This document shows, in pieces, positions 10,901 to 22,800 of a stretch of 64,000 bases of DNA. Numbering within the stretch: position 1 is the stretch's first letter; each line of letters starts with the position of its first letter. This DNA is from Membranipora membranacea (Eukaryota > Bryozoa > Gymnolaemata > Cheilostomatida > Membraniporidae), in assembly GCA_914767715.1 (NCBI GenBank), contig OU612067.1:14885001-14949000 (forward strand), written 5' to 3'. The position numbers and the translations under genes were made by a program. The notes beneath the pieces are model-generated. The model saw nothing but the letters and a program-made list of their open reading frames with translations. It had not been told where the DNA came from and ran no database searches.

Positions 10901-13900
10901 GCAGTTGGAAGCTTGTCAATTGACAGGCTAAAATGATGAATGATCATGTTTACAAGAAATGATCCAATTGCAGTATCATTTTTTAATACTTGTCACGCAA
11001 CCAACTACCACATTAATGGATAAATTTGAGGTCTGCCCATCAATCAAAGTTTTGTGAGAATATGCACACATGTGCACTGATTGCCCCAAGATTGTGGTAA
11101 TAATCTTGGATGATGGTTGGTAAATCTTTTGAATATTTTGCACGAAAAATGAAAAAAAATTAATGTAACAGCCACATCCAAACCAAGATTAAATTTCTTA
11201 TACCCCCAATTGAACAGCTCTATAGGACAATTTATGTTAGATACAACAGGTACCAAGAACATTTAAAAGGATGTTTCTTCCACACACTTTATGCATAATT
11301 CTTCTACATTCTACACGCTGGTCACATATATATATATATGTTTATTTTCTACCACCCAATTCCCCTACCTGTTTGTAGGACTTTAAGTTGGAGTTTCATG
11401 TTGTGATTGAGGCATGAGCTGGTTAAGGCGTGTCGATTTTCGAGTCCTTCTAAAGTTCCGCTGGACACAGCTAAAAATAAAAATCTCATTATTGTGAGAA
11501 GCGGACACTGCTAAAGTTGACAGGGCTCACTTCCATCAGCTGTTTTTCAGATTTGAGAAGAAGCACCATACCATAATAGTTTGTTATCGTAAGTCTCAAC
11601 ACCATTTCTACTTAGGCTATTCTCTTGTTACAGTGCAGTTCACTACTTAATTCAAACCTCTGGGGACCATGAAAAATTGTTCTTATTGAGCAGAGTCTGA
11701 ATAAAGTGACATTAGAATGCATTGAGATCTGGCTGAAGGGCCCAATTTTCCTTGTCTGAACTGACAGGAGTTTTGAATTTCAGTTTCAATAAACCAGCAA
11801 AAACTGTATATGATGTAGCCCTTTGGGGGCCGGTGTTTGCTGGCTCAAACTATATACTTACAGATAAAGTAGTATTTACTGCCGGGCTGGTAGGTCAGGC
11901 CTCCGTGACTGCCAGGCAGCGGTGAGAATCTCTCTAGTACAGTTTTGAAGAATTTGTCGCTCTCTGGAGTATTACATGTGAGGACTCTTCTGATGCTGGA
12001 GACTGCTGATTGGTCGGATAGATCAGGCAGCGTGCATGTGTCATAGTACTGCTTTGCCACCTACAAACACAGGTGTAAAGATTTGAAACACAATCGCATA
12101 TTAAAAATTAAAAAAAGAAAGATCTCCGTGCTAAGCCTGGTTCACCTACCACATCAAATATTGCCAAAGAAACTTCAGGGGAATATGTGAACCCTATGCA
12201 GAAGAAATAATAGTGACAGCAGTGCCAAATGCAAAAAGAAATAGAGGCACGCTTCTCTCTGATAATCAAAGATGTGCTAATTGTTAGGTTATGTGGAGCT
12301 GTGATTTGAAAAGATTATCTCTGGTTATGATGGGAACCAGGCTTTATAGTTAAAATATTATTGAAGTAGTCTGGTCTATTAGGTTGAATTTTGACACATC
12401 ATGGCATATTGGTAGAGCCGATTTGAGGTTTTAAACGAGAAACTTAAGTCATTTAAGTCTATCAACAAGTATGCTGATGACGTAATTTGCCCTAATGTTA
12501 GGGGAAGATGAAGGCCATTTTTCAGCTTAGATTATTCTAAGCTTTTCTGAACCCCTACAGCTCACAGGATGTCATGAGAAAAAAGCGTATGTCCAAAAGC
12601 TTAGTGGTCAGTCTGATTAAAAACTAATGCTGATGAATTAGTGTAATTTCGCAACTACCAATATTAGGTATAGACACGTAAATAACATCATAATTTTCGA
12701 TGAATAACAAAATAATCTGGTGTGGACCGGCAATAAATTTCATAATTTAGTAATAAAGCATACATTTGAGTGCGTATCACGCTGTTGAGGAAGCAACTGC
12801 ACCTGCATGGTGAGTTTGGTACTCGCTATGATCTTTTTGGCAGATAAAGGCTGGTGCACATTGTCCCATAAAATCTGGAATGTGTGGTCCATAAAAAAAA
12901 ACTAACACAGTGCATTCATACCAGGGCATAGATTTCCGCGGGGGGGGGGGCAAAAGTCTGGGGGGCTCAGACTAAGATTTCCTAGGAATGACTTTTTTCT
13001 ATAGACTCTAATTAGTGTAAGTCAAATATCTAAACGCTATTATTTTAGGACTGAGTCTCAGTTGAGAGAAAGGAGGGGGGGGGGTCGGAAGAAAAAAGTC
13101 TTATTCTAGAGAAATTACCATGCATGTTTATAATTTTTTCGAGCGGTTATACAAAAATGGTTTTCCGATTGTAATCACTTAGCAAAGATTCAGATCTTAC
13201 ATATTCATACAGGGGCAGACAACTCATGTCAAGTTTCTCAACCCTAGATAGGACGAATGAGCGATCAGCATTTCAACAAAGGTGGCCGTGTGACAAGGCT
13301 GCTTGATAAAGCTGGCTTAAGATCTAGATCACAATAGTCTCAGACACACTTACCCTATAGATGACATAATATTCTCTGCGCTGAGTATTTGTCCAGTGAT
13401 TATCGTAAAGCGGACAGTGAAAGCGGATTTGATCTTTTAATGCTAATTCGAGTCTGTGATCATCGTTGTTGCCAGCGAATCTGCAATAAAGAAAAATAAA
13501 TCACTAAACACAACAAAACAAGATTGAGTGCTTAGCTCATTCAAAAAGATGACAAATGCGGCCACTTGGGATGGACACATCGGACTAAATTATGGTCATC
13601 TGGGCAGGTTGTCAATCAAACTTGTGATTTATTTCAATAAGGTAGATGTGATTGTGAAAGATTATTCATTGTCCCTCTCCGGTATCAGCCTGTAATGTTC
13701 TACAAACTCAATACCAATACCTAGTACTCCTGCTCAATATGTTCAAATCGTTATGTGCCGTACTCTTTTCTACAAAGCACCGATTTAAAAGATAACATCC
13801 CCGCAATTTGGTAAATACCACAGTTATTCTGCTGGGGCATAGATTGAACAAAATCCTCCATGTCAATCCTTAGTTGATCTAGGAACCCCAAAATACAAAG

Positions 13901-16229
13901 TCAATGGGCCCAACAGTACCTCCCAACTCAATAATAAAGTATGTAAGTGTCGACTTGACCAACATTATCCCTCCTTTCTTTGTCACAAGTCGAGAGTAGA
14001 TAAGTACGTGTGTCCATCTGGCTTAGTTTCAAAGCCTGGATTGACGAGCCTGGAAGTCGCTTCTCCAAACAACTACATGGAATTCGCTACTCCAACAGTA
14101 AGTACTTAGGGTCAACCAAACATGTCAAAGGATGTAATGTATAGTATTAAAACATGAGTCACGGTTTGTAAGATCACACGTATTCACTCATTAGGTGTGT
14201 ATCATCACCAGCGGCACAATAATAATGGGTATTTAACCTGATACCATCAGAAACTAATTGAATTTAAAAATCTAGTAACAAGATAGGAGGCTTTGAATTT
14301 GAAGTAAGGAATTTAGATACAAAAATTTTTTCCACTTTGTTTTGCGCAGTGATTCATAACACTCGCTTGGTCTAAAAAAGGCAAGGCGGTAGAAATGTTG
14401 ACCGAAGTATATCTTGTAGGTGGGTTTGATAATGCGCTTTGAGGGTTTCTTGCCCCATCCTCACCATAACCTTTAATTAATGATATAGTGCTTACTGACA
14501 CTGACAACAGTGACGGAACTGCTATCCTAATGTTTGTGAATAGAATTGGAAAATGTAAACTGATTAAAATCAGTGCCTCGATCTTATGTATTGTAATGAC
14601 AACTAAATTCCCATTCAAGTGACACTATGATTAAATTGCAAAGATTTTATCGTAACTAGAAGCATAACAATAAATAACAATAGATGGAACTGTCACTATT
14701 TTGCTATGAGATTATTTTATAATTAAAGTATAGTTTGTGTTCAGATTAGATGTTTACTTTCCATTGTTAAATTCAATCTGAGCAATTATGAGATGAAATC
14801 AGCCCCCAAACTCACTCTCTTACAGGCTTCAATTTGATGTAGAAAACTTATAAATGCTGCCTCATGTTGAATATTAAACAGCTAACCTTCGATGATTTCC
14901 AGATCTGGTTAGATGCTATTCTACGATTGATTTCCATAAGAGCCCAACAAATATTCTCCCCTGGGCATAAAGGTCAAAACTTGCTCAATTATACAGGGAA
15001 TGGCTTGAAACGAATTCCACAGATAGGTAGTGTGTGTCCAAGACCAAGTTTGATCCGAATTGCCTGCAGTCTGGTCATTTCCTTTCTCCTGGCAAAAGGT
15101 CGGAGGCTCAAACCTAAATGCAGGCATATTGGAAAATGCTCGATCTGTGTGTGTCCATGGTTGACTACCTAAAGGTGACCCCTGCTGGCGGCTGGTGCAG
15201 GAAATTCAGGGACTACACCTGACTCACAGAAAGGAACAGGTAGGGACATGACAAAGAATTAGGATCTAATAAATATTCATGAACAGTAAAGCACCGGTAA
15301 TTACATTACATATTGGCTAAGGTATAAAAAATGTGAAGCAGAAAGTCAGAAGTCAGGATATCAGTACATATTTTATCGGTGGATAGACCAAAGGGTGCAG
15401 CACATCCCCCAAAGCAATAAATTAATTAGTAATTTTTATTGTAAGCTAGCCTAGTGTAAGCTCCTCTAGGGCCAGAAGATGAGACAGTAAGGGAAGCAGC
15501 TTATAGGCTAAGTGGACAGAGCAAGGTATTAGCATCAATAATGACTTATCATTATGATGCATATATTGACGAATCCATGGGTGAGAATTGTTTATGCATG
15601 CAGATATCAGCATACAAAATTACACCCTGGTGTATGCAATTATGAGATCACAGGAGAGGGGGCGGTAATAGTTATGGTAAATAGAGGCTATTATTATGAG
15701 GTTAGAAATAATTTCTCATAGAACCATGCTACTCTTTCACATCGAGAAATGATGGGTGCGAATTCTCGAGGTGCATGTTAAATCATTGGCAGAAAAAAAC
15801 CTATCTTTTCGGAGGTTGCAGAAATATATGTGCAGCTATTAGGGTGACAAGTTATCAGAACAGTCATTCCTCATGGCCAATTCTAATACCTACAGCCCGT
15901 AACCCATCTGAACATTATTCTTTCAAACACCTGCACAGTTTCTTCTGCTGCTTTGACATGGTATTGCCGAAATTTATAAAATTATGCAATACCAAATGTC
16001 ACTTGCAGCATATGTAAGAAAGATAATTAATTAGTAGTATCAGTTGCTACAATAAAACTTGTATCGTTACTCACATTTCGTTTGATTTGTTCCAATAAAC
16101 ATCAACACTGACAGGCTCATTGCTTGCTGATGCCAATGATATAAAAGCAGCAGTAGATACTATCCAAATAAAAGTCAGCTTCTGAGCTCGAAGGCATGTG
16201 TTACATATGTCTGCTAGTATCGTATCCAT
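7922..16229 (-). CDS. Ephrin, GPI-anchored (ephrin-A-like)
   Basis: Five minus-strand exons join with matching phases to 244 codons: 16075-16229, 13354-13480, 11862-12060, 10157-10318, 7922-8010. Exon 1 starts at the Met at 16229 (an in-frame Met at 16277 is also possible), encodes a signal peptide (core LTFIWIVSTAAFISLASAS) and then the ephrin-type strand VDVYWNKSNE. Exons 2-3 give the receptor-binding cupredoxin fold: FHCPLYD, REYYVIY, YYDTCTLP, RVLTCNTP, KTVLERFSPLPG, LTYQPGSKYYFIC, with four cysteines in the expected order. Exon 4 is a Ser/His/Asn-rich stalk. Exon 5 is a short hydrophobic tail (SLPAVSILTVTLSLFINQL) ending at the stop, with small residues NSAAS as a likely omega site. There is no cytoplasmic domain. 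Ephrins are cell-surface ligands of Eph receptor tyrosine kinases in guidance and boundary formation. Introns hold three MITE copies. Confidence 0.93.
8391..8626 (-). mobile_element. CAGGCCCGTAGTT MITE, copy 1
   Basis: About 236 bp, inverted relative to the other copies. It starts CAGGACTGTAGTTTAG and ends CTAAAACTACGGGCCTG, so the ends are imperfect inverted repeats. The pentamer CATCT flanks both sides (8386-8390, 8627-8631). The interior shares TGCCTCCCTGCCTCCCC, AGGAGGGGTGCTG and CAAAGCA-type blocks with the copies at 9377, 10656 and 32920. It lies in the last ephrin intron. Confidence 0.75.
9377..9611 (+). mobile_element. CAGGCCCGTAGTT MITE, copy 2, with 23-bp flanking duplication
   Basis: A 235-bp copy from GGCCCGTAGTTTAAGGGG to TTAACTACGGCCCTG. 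Bases 9354-9376 are repeated exactly at 9612-9634 directly outside the element. A 23-bp duplication is far longer than known for cut-and-paste transposons. It lies in the last ephrin intron, 750 bp from copy 1. Confidence 0.8.
10619..10660. repeat. 28-bp perfect palindrome with 7-bp direct repeats
   Basis: Bases 10626-10653 are a perfect palindrome: CAGGGAGGGTGGGA followed directly by its reverse complement, centred on GGATCC. CTCAGAC flanks it on both sides (10619-10625, 10654-10660). It has the same CAGGGAG end and the same 7-bp duplication length as 5929 and 6772. It abuts MITE copy 3 in the third ephrin intron. Confidence 0.75.
10656..10882 (+). mobile_element. CAGGCCCGTAGTT MITE, copy 3
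   Basis: From CAGACCAGTAGTTCTAGG to CTCTACTACGGCCCTG. It is collinear with copies 2 and 4 through GCACTGCCTCCC, CTATAATTGAATAATCCAT, CAGCTCAT and CTCCTGGTGATGCTTT. The left end overlaps the direct repeat of the adjoining palindrome, and no target duplication is visible for the MITE itself. Confidence 0.75.
14640..15160 (+). repeat. Ephrin intron 1 with TTTGCCTGCA fold-back copy
   Basis: Within ephrin intron 1 (13481-16074). Bases about 15029-15150 start GTGTGTCC.AGACCAAGTTTGATCC.AATTGCCTGCAG and end in the inverted form (AAATGCAGGCAT, then GTGTGTCC further on). The same end sequence recurs in the P3H intron (20310-20455, inverted) and, more weakly, at 27790, 43338 and 50650. The rest of this stretch shows no feature. 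Confidence 0.45.
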
Positions 16230-16813
16230 TTTCCTGTATGTTTTTGTTTTGTATCTTTCCCTTCCGGATGTTGTCACTTAACAGCTTTGTGTTGTAAGAT
16301 TGATTCTGATCTGCCAAATTTTCGCTCCTTCCTTCACAGGTTTAATCGAGAAGTTAGAGGGTCTAATGTCTCCGCTAAATGTGCATGTGATCACTTGGTT
16401 CAACGTCTCACACGTAAGTGAATGTTTACTATAATTGTATGCTATCCTATATAAGCACTGCTTGATTTTTTGTGTGGCATGATATCATCATGTATAATAA
16501 TTGATATGAATGAGTACAACAGTTTAGACATGCCAAGAAGGCATTGGCTAGACAAAAGGGGTGTGTCAAAATCAGTGTGCCAATACTCCCGCCATATGAT
16601 GTTTATATACAGTTGTTTATTTGTAGTCTCAAATAAACATGTGAATTAATGAGTTTTAGAGAGTATCAAAGTTTAGCACAGTTCTTACTAAAAATTGATA
16701 CCTGTAACATGGGGCACGTGTTGACTGCCCAAACGCTACCTCGCAATCACACTCAGCTATATCAAAGCATCTTTTTGTAATTAAGTTGATGACAACTTCA
16801 TTCATTGAGCAGA
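16230..16813. promoter_or_regulatory. Shared divergent promoter region ephrin / P3H
   Basis: Ephrin (minus) and P3H (plus) start codons face away from each other 584 bp apart. A CAC/GTAAGT donor at 16411-16419 and an acceptor GCAG ending at 16812 could define a 5' UTR exon and first intron of P3H. A TATATAAG at about 16449 is an alternative core promoter. Nothing in the sequence decides between the two. Confidence 0.45.
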
Positions 16814-19800
16814 ATGTCTACCATGTTTTGGCTGCATATAACTCTTCAAGCCTCTTTTATTGCCTTGACAAGACTGCAAAACACTTCTGCAAATGGGTCT
16901 GAAAATGCTGAAACACGGTTAGAGTACACACTGTCATATGAGTTGATGAAGAATGCATACTTTGAAGAAGATTGGGAAAATTGTGTTAATCATGGTCTTG
17001 CTGCAGTGACACAGTACAACAACCACATGCAATATATTCTGGGATGCCGCTCTTCATGTAAGCAGCCCACTGGGAAAGCTTCCAAAGACCAGCTTGTGAG
17101 TAGGTGCAGTGACAGCCTCCGTGAGATCACATGTATAAGGCGCTGCATTCCACAGGAAAAGAGCGGAGACAACATGCAGCAAAACTTTATGTCGCGAGAG
17201 CCCTACGACTTCATTCAACTTTGCTACTTCAAGGTAAGCTCGCTGAGCATTGAAAATTTGCAGCGTATTTTATATTATGATGTGTTTCGCGGGTGTTTTG
17301 CATCTTTCTTGTTTCAAACTATTTCAACCGTACTGATTCCAATATCAATCAGAACATCTTGGTAGTTATATTGTCTGTGAGACGTCAGATATATGGTATG
17401 CCACATAGTGCCTGCGTCTTCATATATGAGACGACAATAATCAAGTTTGGTACAACAAATATTGTACACTTTGCTTGAGAAAAGAAACATATTCTAGATG
17501 TGCAGTGCATGAAAATTCACTCTTTTCTCAGCTTCAAGATTATCCTAGAGCGGCAGCTGCAGCCACCACATTCCTAGCGGTGAATCCTAAACACAGCTAC
17601 ATGAATAACAATAAGGAAAACTACAAGAATATACTCAATGTGACGGCGGAGCACTTTGTCGATCTGGAGGCGGGAGAATACGAGGTTAGTAGTCTCTGTT
17701 CACACTCTGACACTAATTACACTGTATGTGTATCTCTGATAGTAAATTTTAAGCACCAAAATACTTGTTACTTCTCTTAATTACATAAATTAATATCTTG
17801 TTGTCAAACCAAACCCGTCCCAAAGATACTTGGGCGTCATTATCAATTGTGTACCATGTGATCAGTGTGGTTTGCGAGTGAACCATAGCTCCATTGATCG
17901 GAGATGGGACCACCGACTAAAGATGTCTAGAGACCATAGAATATTTGCAGCAATTTGGGCCACAGATGTCAGACAGTTGCTGGGATCGGGCTAGCTAAAA
18001 GTAGAGGGCGTTTAATTGTTTGGTATACTGTTTAGGAAAATTGAGCATAGGGTAATGTTATTCTCTTTCTAAAAATCATGAAATTACTAATATCTGCAGT
18101 TTGTATGAATAGAGTAGTACAAGTTGTCGACAATGGGGTACCATGATATGGTAGGTGGCATATTTTTGTAACCGTCATTGCTTGTTGACATTTCAGAGCC
18201 TATATAAGCGAGGTCTAGATTCATACGAAAAATATCAATGGTCTGAACAGATTGTTTACATGGGAGCAGCCCTGGACAGTTACCATGACAACTACAATAA
18301 CTGCTCTTTGATGTGTGAGGTAGGATATGATGTGCTCAGAGAAGGTGATCACAACCATGAAGCTATTGGAGCCATCGCAGGTAAATAATTCGGTTGTTTG
18401 TAGTTAAGCTTTCATGGCCATTGAGATGCCTCTAGTGGTAGATAAGAGTGACAGGTTATAGGTATCTGGTTATAGAGGGTGGATCTCAACAGTTCACCAA
18501 AGTAGACAAATTATTAACACCAGGCTGTGCAGTCGAGTCTTTCACATACTTACACAAATTTGCTTCGCATTTGAAAAAATAGGGCCCTTGGTTGCTTCTC
18601 AAATACACCCATGTCTAGCTGCAGCCGCAAAAACATGCCTCAGTTGATGAAGGCTATGGATGATGCACCTACTTTCATCATGATTGTATTTACACTGCAA
18701 TCATAATATATAATGTCTGTGATACGAGTCTCTTTGCACCGTACCCACAGTACCGCAAAGAAATCTAAGTTATCTATTTGTATGTTTCCATGATAACCTG
18801 ACTGTTTCCAATTGTGAGCAGGTGTGGTTTTTCAGTTTTGAGTTTTCGTTTTAGAAATACCTCAGTCACTAGGAAAGAAAGATAGCAACCAGTATTTATC
18901 AGTGCACATGTACCAACTGTTGGTGTAATTAAAATTGCTATGAAATGCGGTACATAGTGCAGTATTAGTCAGTGGTATATAAATGCAATTTTCATTACAT
19001 TTAGTCTTGAATGCATTGTGAAAGGAATTCCTCATCCCATTTCAGATCAGATGGAGAGGGTCATACCGTGTAAGCATCAATGCCGAACGAAGCTCTCAAA
19101 ACTAGATCTTAAACCAGTAGACGATATCGTCGCCAACATATATCATCATCTTCAATATGCTTATAGTAAAGGTAATGATGAGCATCAACTGATTATTGTG
19201 GATGTAGTAGCTCAAATTGCGCTCAAAATGTGCTCAAACTGTGCTGGGATAGCAGGTAGTAGCATTTCATTATCAACCACTGGGGGGGGGGGGGGGGAAA
19301 GTGGTTGATAATGAAATGCTACAACCAGCTTTCCCAGGCACAGTTTGAGCGCTCAAAGTGACAGTTCTACTAGGCCATGTTTGGTATGGTGTTAAAGATC
19401 TCAGTCTGAAAAGTCATTAGGGCAGATGAAATAAAAGAGCTTGTGAACCAAATTGCGGCAAAACTGCTGCGAAGTCTGAAAATTGTGATCATAGTGATTA
19501 ATTGCCTCCACCTGACCACTATGATCCAAGCTTTAGTTCCTTCCTATGATCCATGTACCCACTCAACCTGTACCCTCAACCCAAACAACTGATACACTCA
19601 ATGTTATGGATGTAGTTATGTAGACACTGATGTAAGTTTTGATGCATTCAGGCTGAATCAGTGTTCATATTTAACCAGTAGCTGGGCATGTAGCATAAGA
19701 TTATACAAATATCAGGTGCAAAATCGTAAATCTTCTTTTGAAGGTATAATCTGTTTATCACATAACTGGAATCTTGCCGTCTGAATGTTTTGGACTGTCA

Positions 19801-22800
19801 TGGAGGGCCATCTGCTAATATTATGGCATTTCTCCATTAATCTATACTTCAGTGATATAATCGCTTAATCCCTGTTATTATTAATTTTTTTGCAAATTGG
19901 CTATGAAAAAACAACAACAACCAGGTGTTTTAAAAAAAGATTTAAATAAATATTGGTAGCCTCAACCCCTGAGATTTTTTTTTTTTTATTGCTATAGTAT
20001 AAACATATTTAAATATTATATCAATGGTACAACACAGAATAAGACGGCAGATTTATGTTTATTTTTAATTTTTGCCATTGAAGCTTTTCCCAGCGCGCTG
20101 TTGTTCTGTTTACAGCTGGTTATCTTCAGAAAGGCGCTGAGTACGCCGCGGCCTTCCTACTTCACAGTCCAGCGGATAAGATGATGCTGCAGAATAAAAA
20201 ATACCTCATCAAAGAGAAGAGTACTCCAGAGGAATGGTTCTTCCCTCCTCAGGTAAGCCAAGCTGATGAAAAAACTTATTTATTACCAGTAAGGTTGACT
20301 TTCCCTAACAGGGGAACAAGATCAAGATTTACACAATTGCCTGCGCTCCAGTTACTGCCTTCCACTGGGCACTGCGACGTGACCAGTGACTCGGGAGCAA
20401 CTCCGAGTGCAGGCAAATGGATCAAACTTGGTCTAGGAGGGGACACACTGGTTAAGACTTACATAATGGGAGGGGAGGTAACTTCTTTTACCCATAAAGT
20501 GAAAACAGGGTATCCCAAACTCTCTGTTTAAAACATGTAGTATGGGTTTTTTTGTTCCAGTCTTTCTGGTATGAAAAAAGTTGATCAAGGCACAGGTATC
20601 AGGTTTAAGCCAATAAAAATGTAGCCTCTACCTTTTCTGTTTTCTTTCATCTTTATCTGGTGTTAGAATCAAATACTTTCATCACATTAACATGTTAGAC
20701 AATGCTTAGGGAGATTGTTACACAGATGGGCTGCTCAGTTTGAATAAAAGAAAATAAGTTGTGGCTTCATCTTAGCATACTGTCATGATGATTAGCCCTG
20801 TTCACATGGGGCCGTGTGAACAGGGCTACATGATGATAACACGGTTGTCTATGATGTGAGTTCAAATTGACCTCTGAGTGACTATGCTCTTTCATAATAT
20901 CAGAAAATTAATAGTAGGACCAATGACTATTATAATCTTGGGCTGGACCAATTAGTCTCTAAGCCGGTCAATGAAATTTTATTGCATCTCACTTTGCAGG
21001 AGTGATATTTTTATGATGTATTAATTTACGTAACTTAGAAAGCAATATAATGTCAATGGCAACAAAGATACTAAAATACTCAGAAGTCATCGATGGGCAT
21101 GCAACGCATTAAATCTGTTATCTGCATCAATGACAATGATACATCTTGATTTGGCCGTCCAAAATTCTGTGCCACGAATGCTGTTTGTTCATTCATGACA
21201 TTTTTTATGGAAGTGCAGCTTTCTGTTATACGATATTTTTACCCACTGCCAATAAGCACACAACAGTGATTGTTCCTAACATACACACACAACCTGTACT
21301 TGAAAATAATAATGAGTTAATTTATAATTTGTATTCTAGGCCTATATTGAACTTGTATAATGATATTTTCCTTCTGATGACAGAGAGCTGTAGAATACAA
21401 ACAGATGATAGATGAGTTAGCTGAATTAGTCAAATATCTAGATGAAGAGTATATATCACAACACGCTGCTGGGACCGCTGTAAGTTACAATTTCCCTCGG
21501 AGGAATAAAGTATCCATGTATATGGCTAGCTAACATTAAGTCAGTCCCGAAACTAGATAAACTTAACTCTAGCTAATATTATTTCCTCATATATGGTATG
21601 AATTCATAACCTGTCAATCTGAGATGAGAGAAAAACATACATTACATATTTCTCCTAGTTATACGCACATGGCTCAAGATAGAATATGAATTTATGTGTG
21701 AGCTTTGGACGCAAATTTTCGCTATCACTTTGCTCAAATCCCCTCCTGCTATCTTTTGATCTTTTCAATCAGGGTTGTTGATACTTGGAACATACACAGG
21801 GGATTTATGAAATTCAATCGGGTCTACATCTAATGTTTTGCATTTATACAAGTAAAGTTACGTGTCAACTCTGCAATTCTGCATTTCATTCATAAAAAAA
21901 ACCCAACATTTTCTATCCAGTAAAGGATGGACAGATCAAACAGGTGATTTCACAGCATTGGTTAATTCTTCTTACCAAAGGTACTAAAATACCATCACAT
22001 CACATTTGGTTGTATAAAGTCCAACCTGACAAATTCTATACACATTTATAAGCATGACTTGTGTATGACTCATGATATAAAAACATGTAAGTTTTAAGGT
22101 CACCAGAATACAAAAGAGAATTAAATGTACTACAAATATTATTGACACCATTGTTGGATTAAATTGCTATATTTATACCAGAGATGTCTCAAGTATAGTT
22201 GAGAATTAAAATTGTGAAATTAAATTAGATATGTGACTTTTCCAATTGTGTAGTTTTGATTCTCTGGCATAGCTAAGTTGTGAAATCATGTTTTATCAAA
22301 GAGCTGCCATAACAATATTATTACTGATGTCAGGTTTGTTCCATTGTGTCAAATCATAAAATCATGTAATCCGCCCTAATCTGATCTAGATTCGCACAGA
22401 TCTAAAATTCTGTGATGAAGATATTACCTCATGGTATTTCTTGAATGGGAATTTAACAATGAATAAAAAGAAATTTCCCCTTTGAGATCGATGAAAATGT
22501 TGTAGTAGCCCCAATCATGGAACACACAACACCTACTTGACAGTGACCCAATTTATCAGTCTTATCAAAAGCCCTTCTGAATTTTGACCCCCTCCTGAGG
22601 GTTTTGATACTTTTCTCCACCCCTTCACAACTAAATCACTAAACTGAAAATTGCCATCACCAACATCCTGGTGTTCAACCACAGGGTTTATGTACATTAA
22701 TTGTTCATATATATTACTATTCATAATATAATGTAATATTATACAAGTACTTGAAATCTGCACACATCCTGATGTAGAGCCAGTTGACACATGTGCGGAT

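Noticed and set aside
14313-15172. Open frames of about 100 codons in ephrin intron 1
   Set aside because: Overlap fold-back repeat sequence, no domain match and no splice support.
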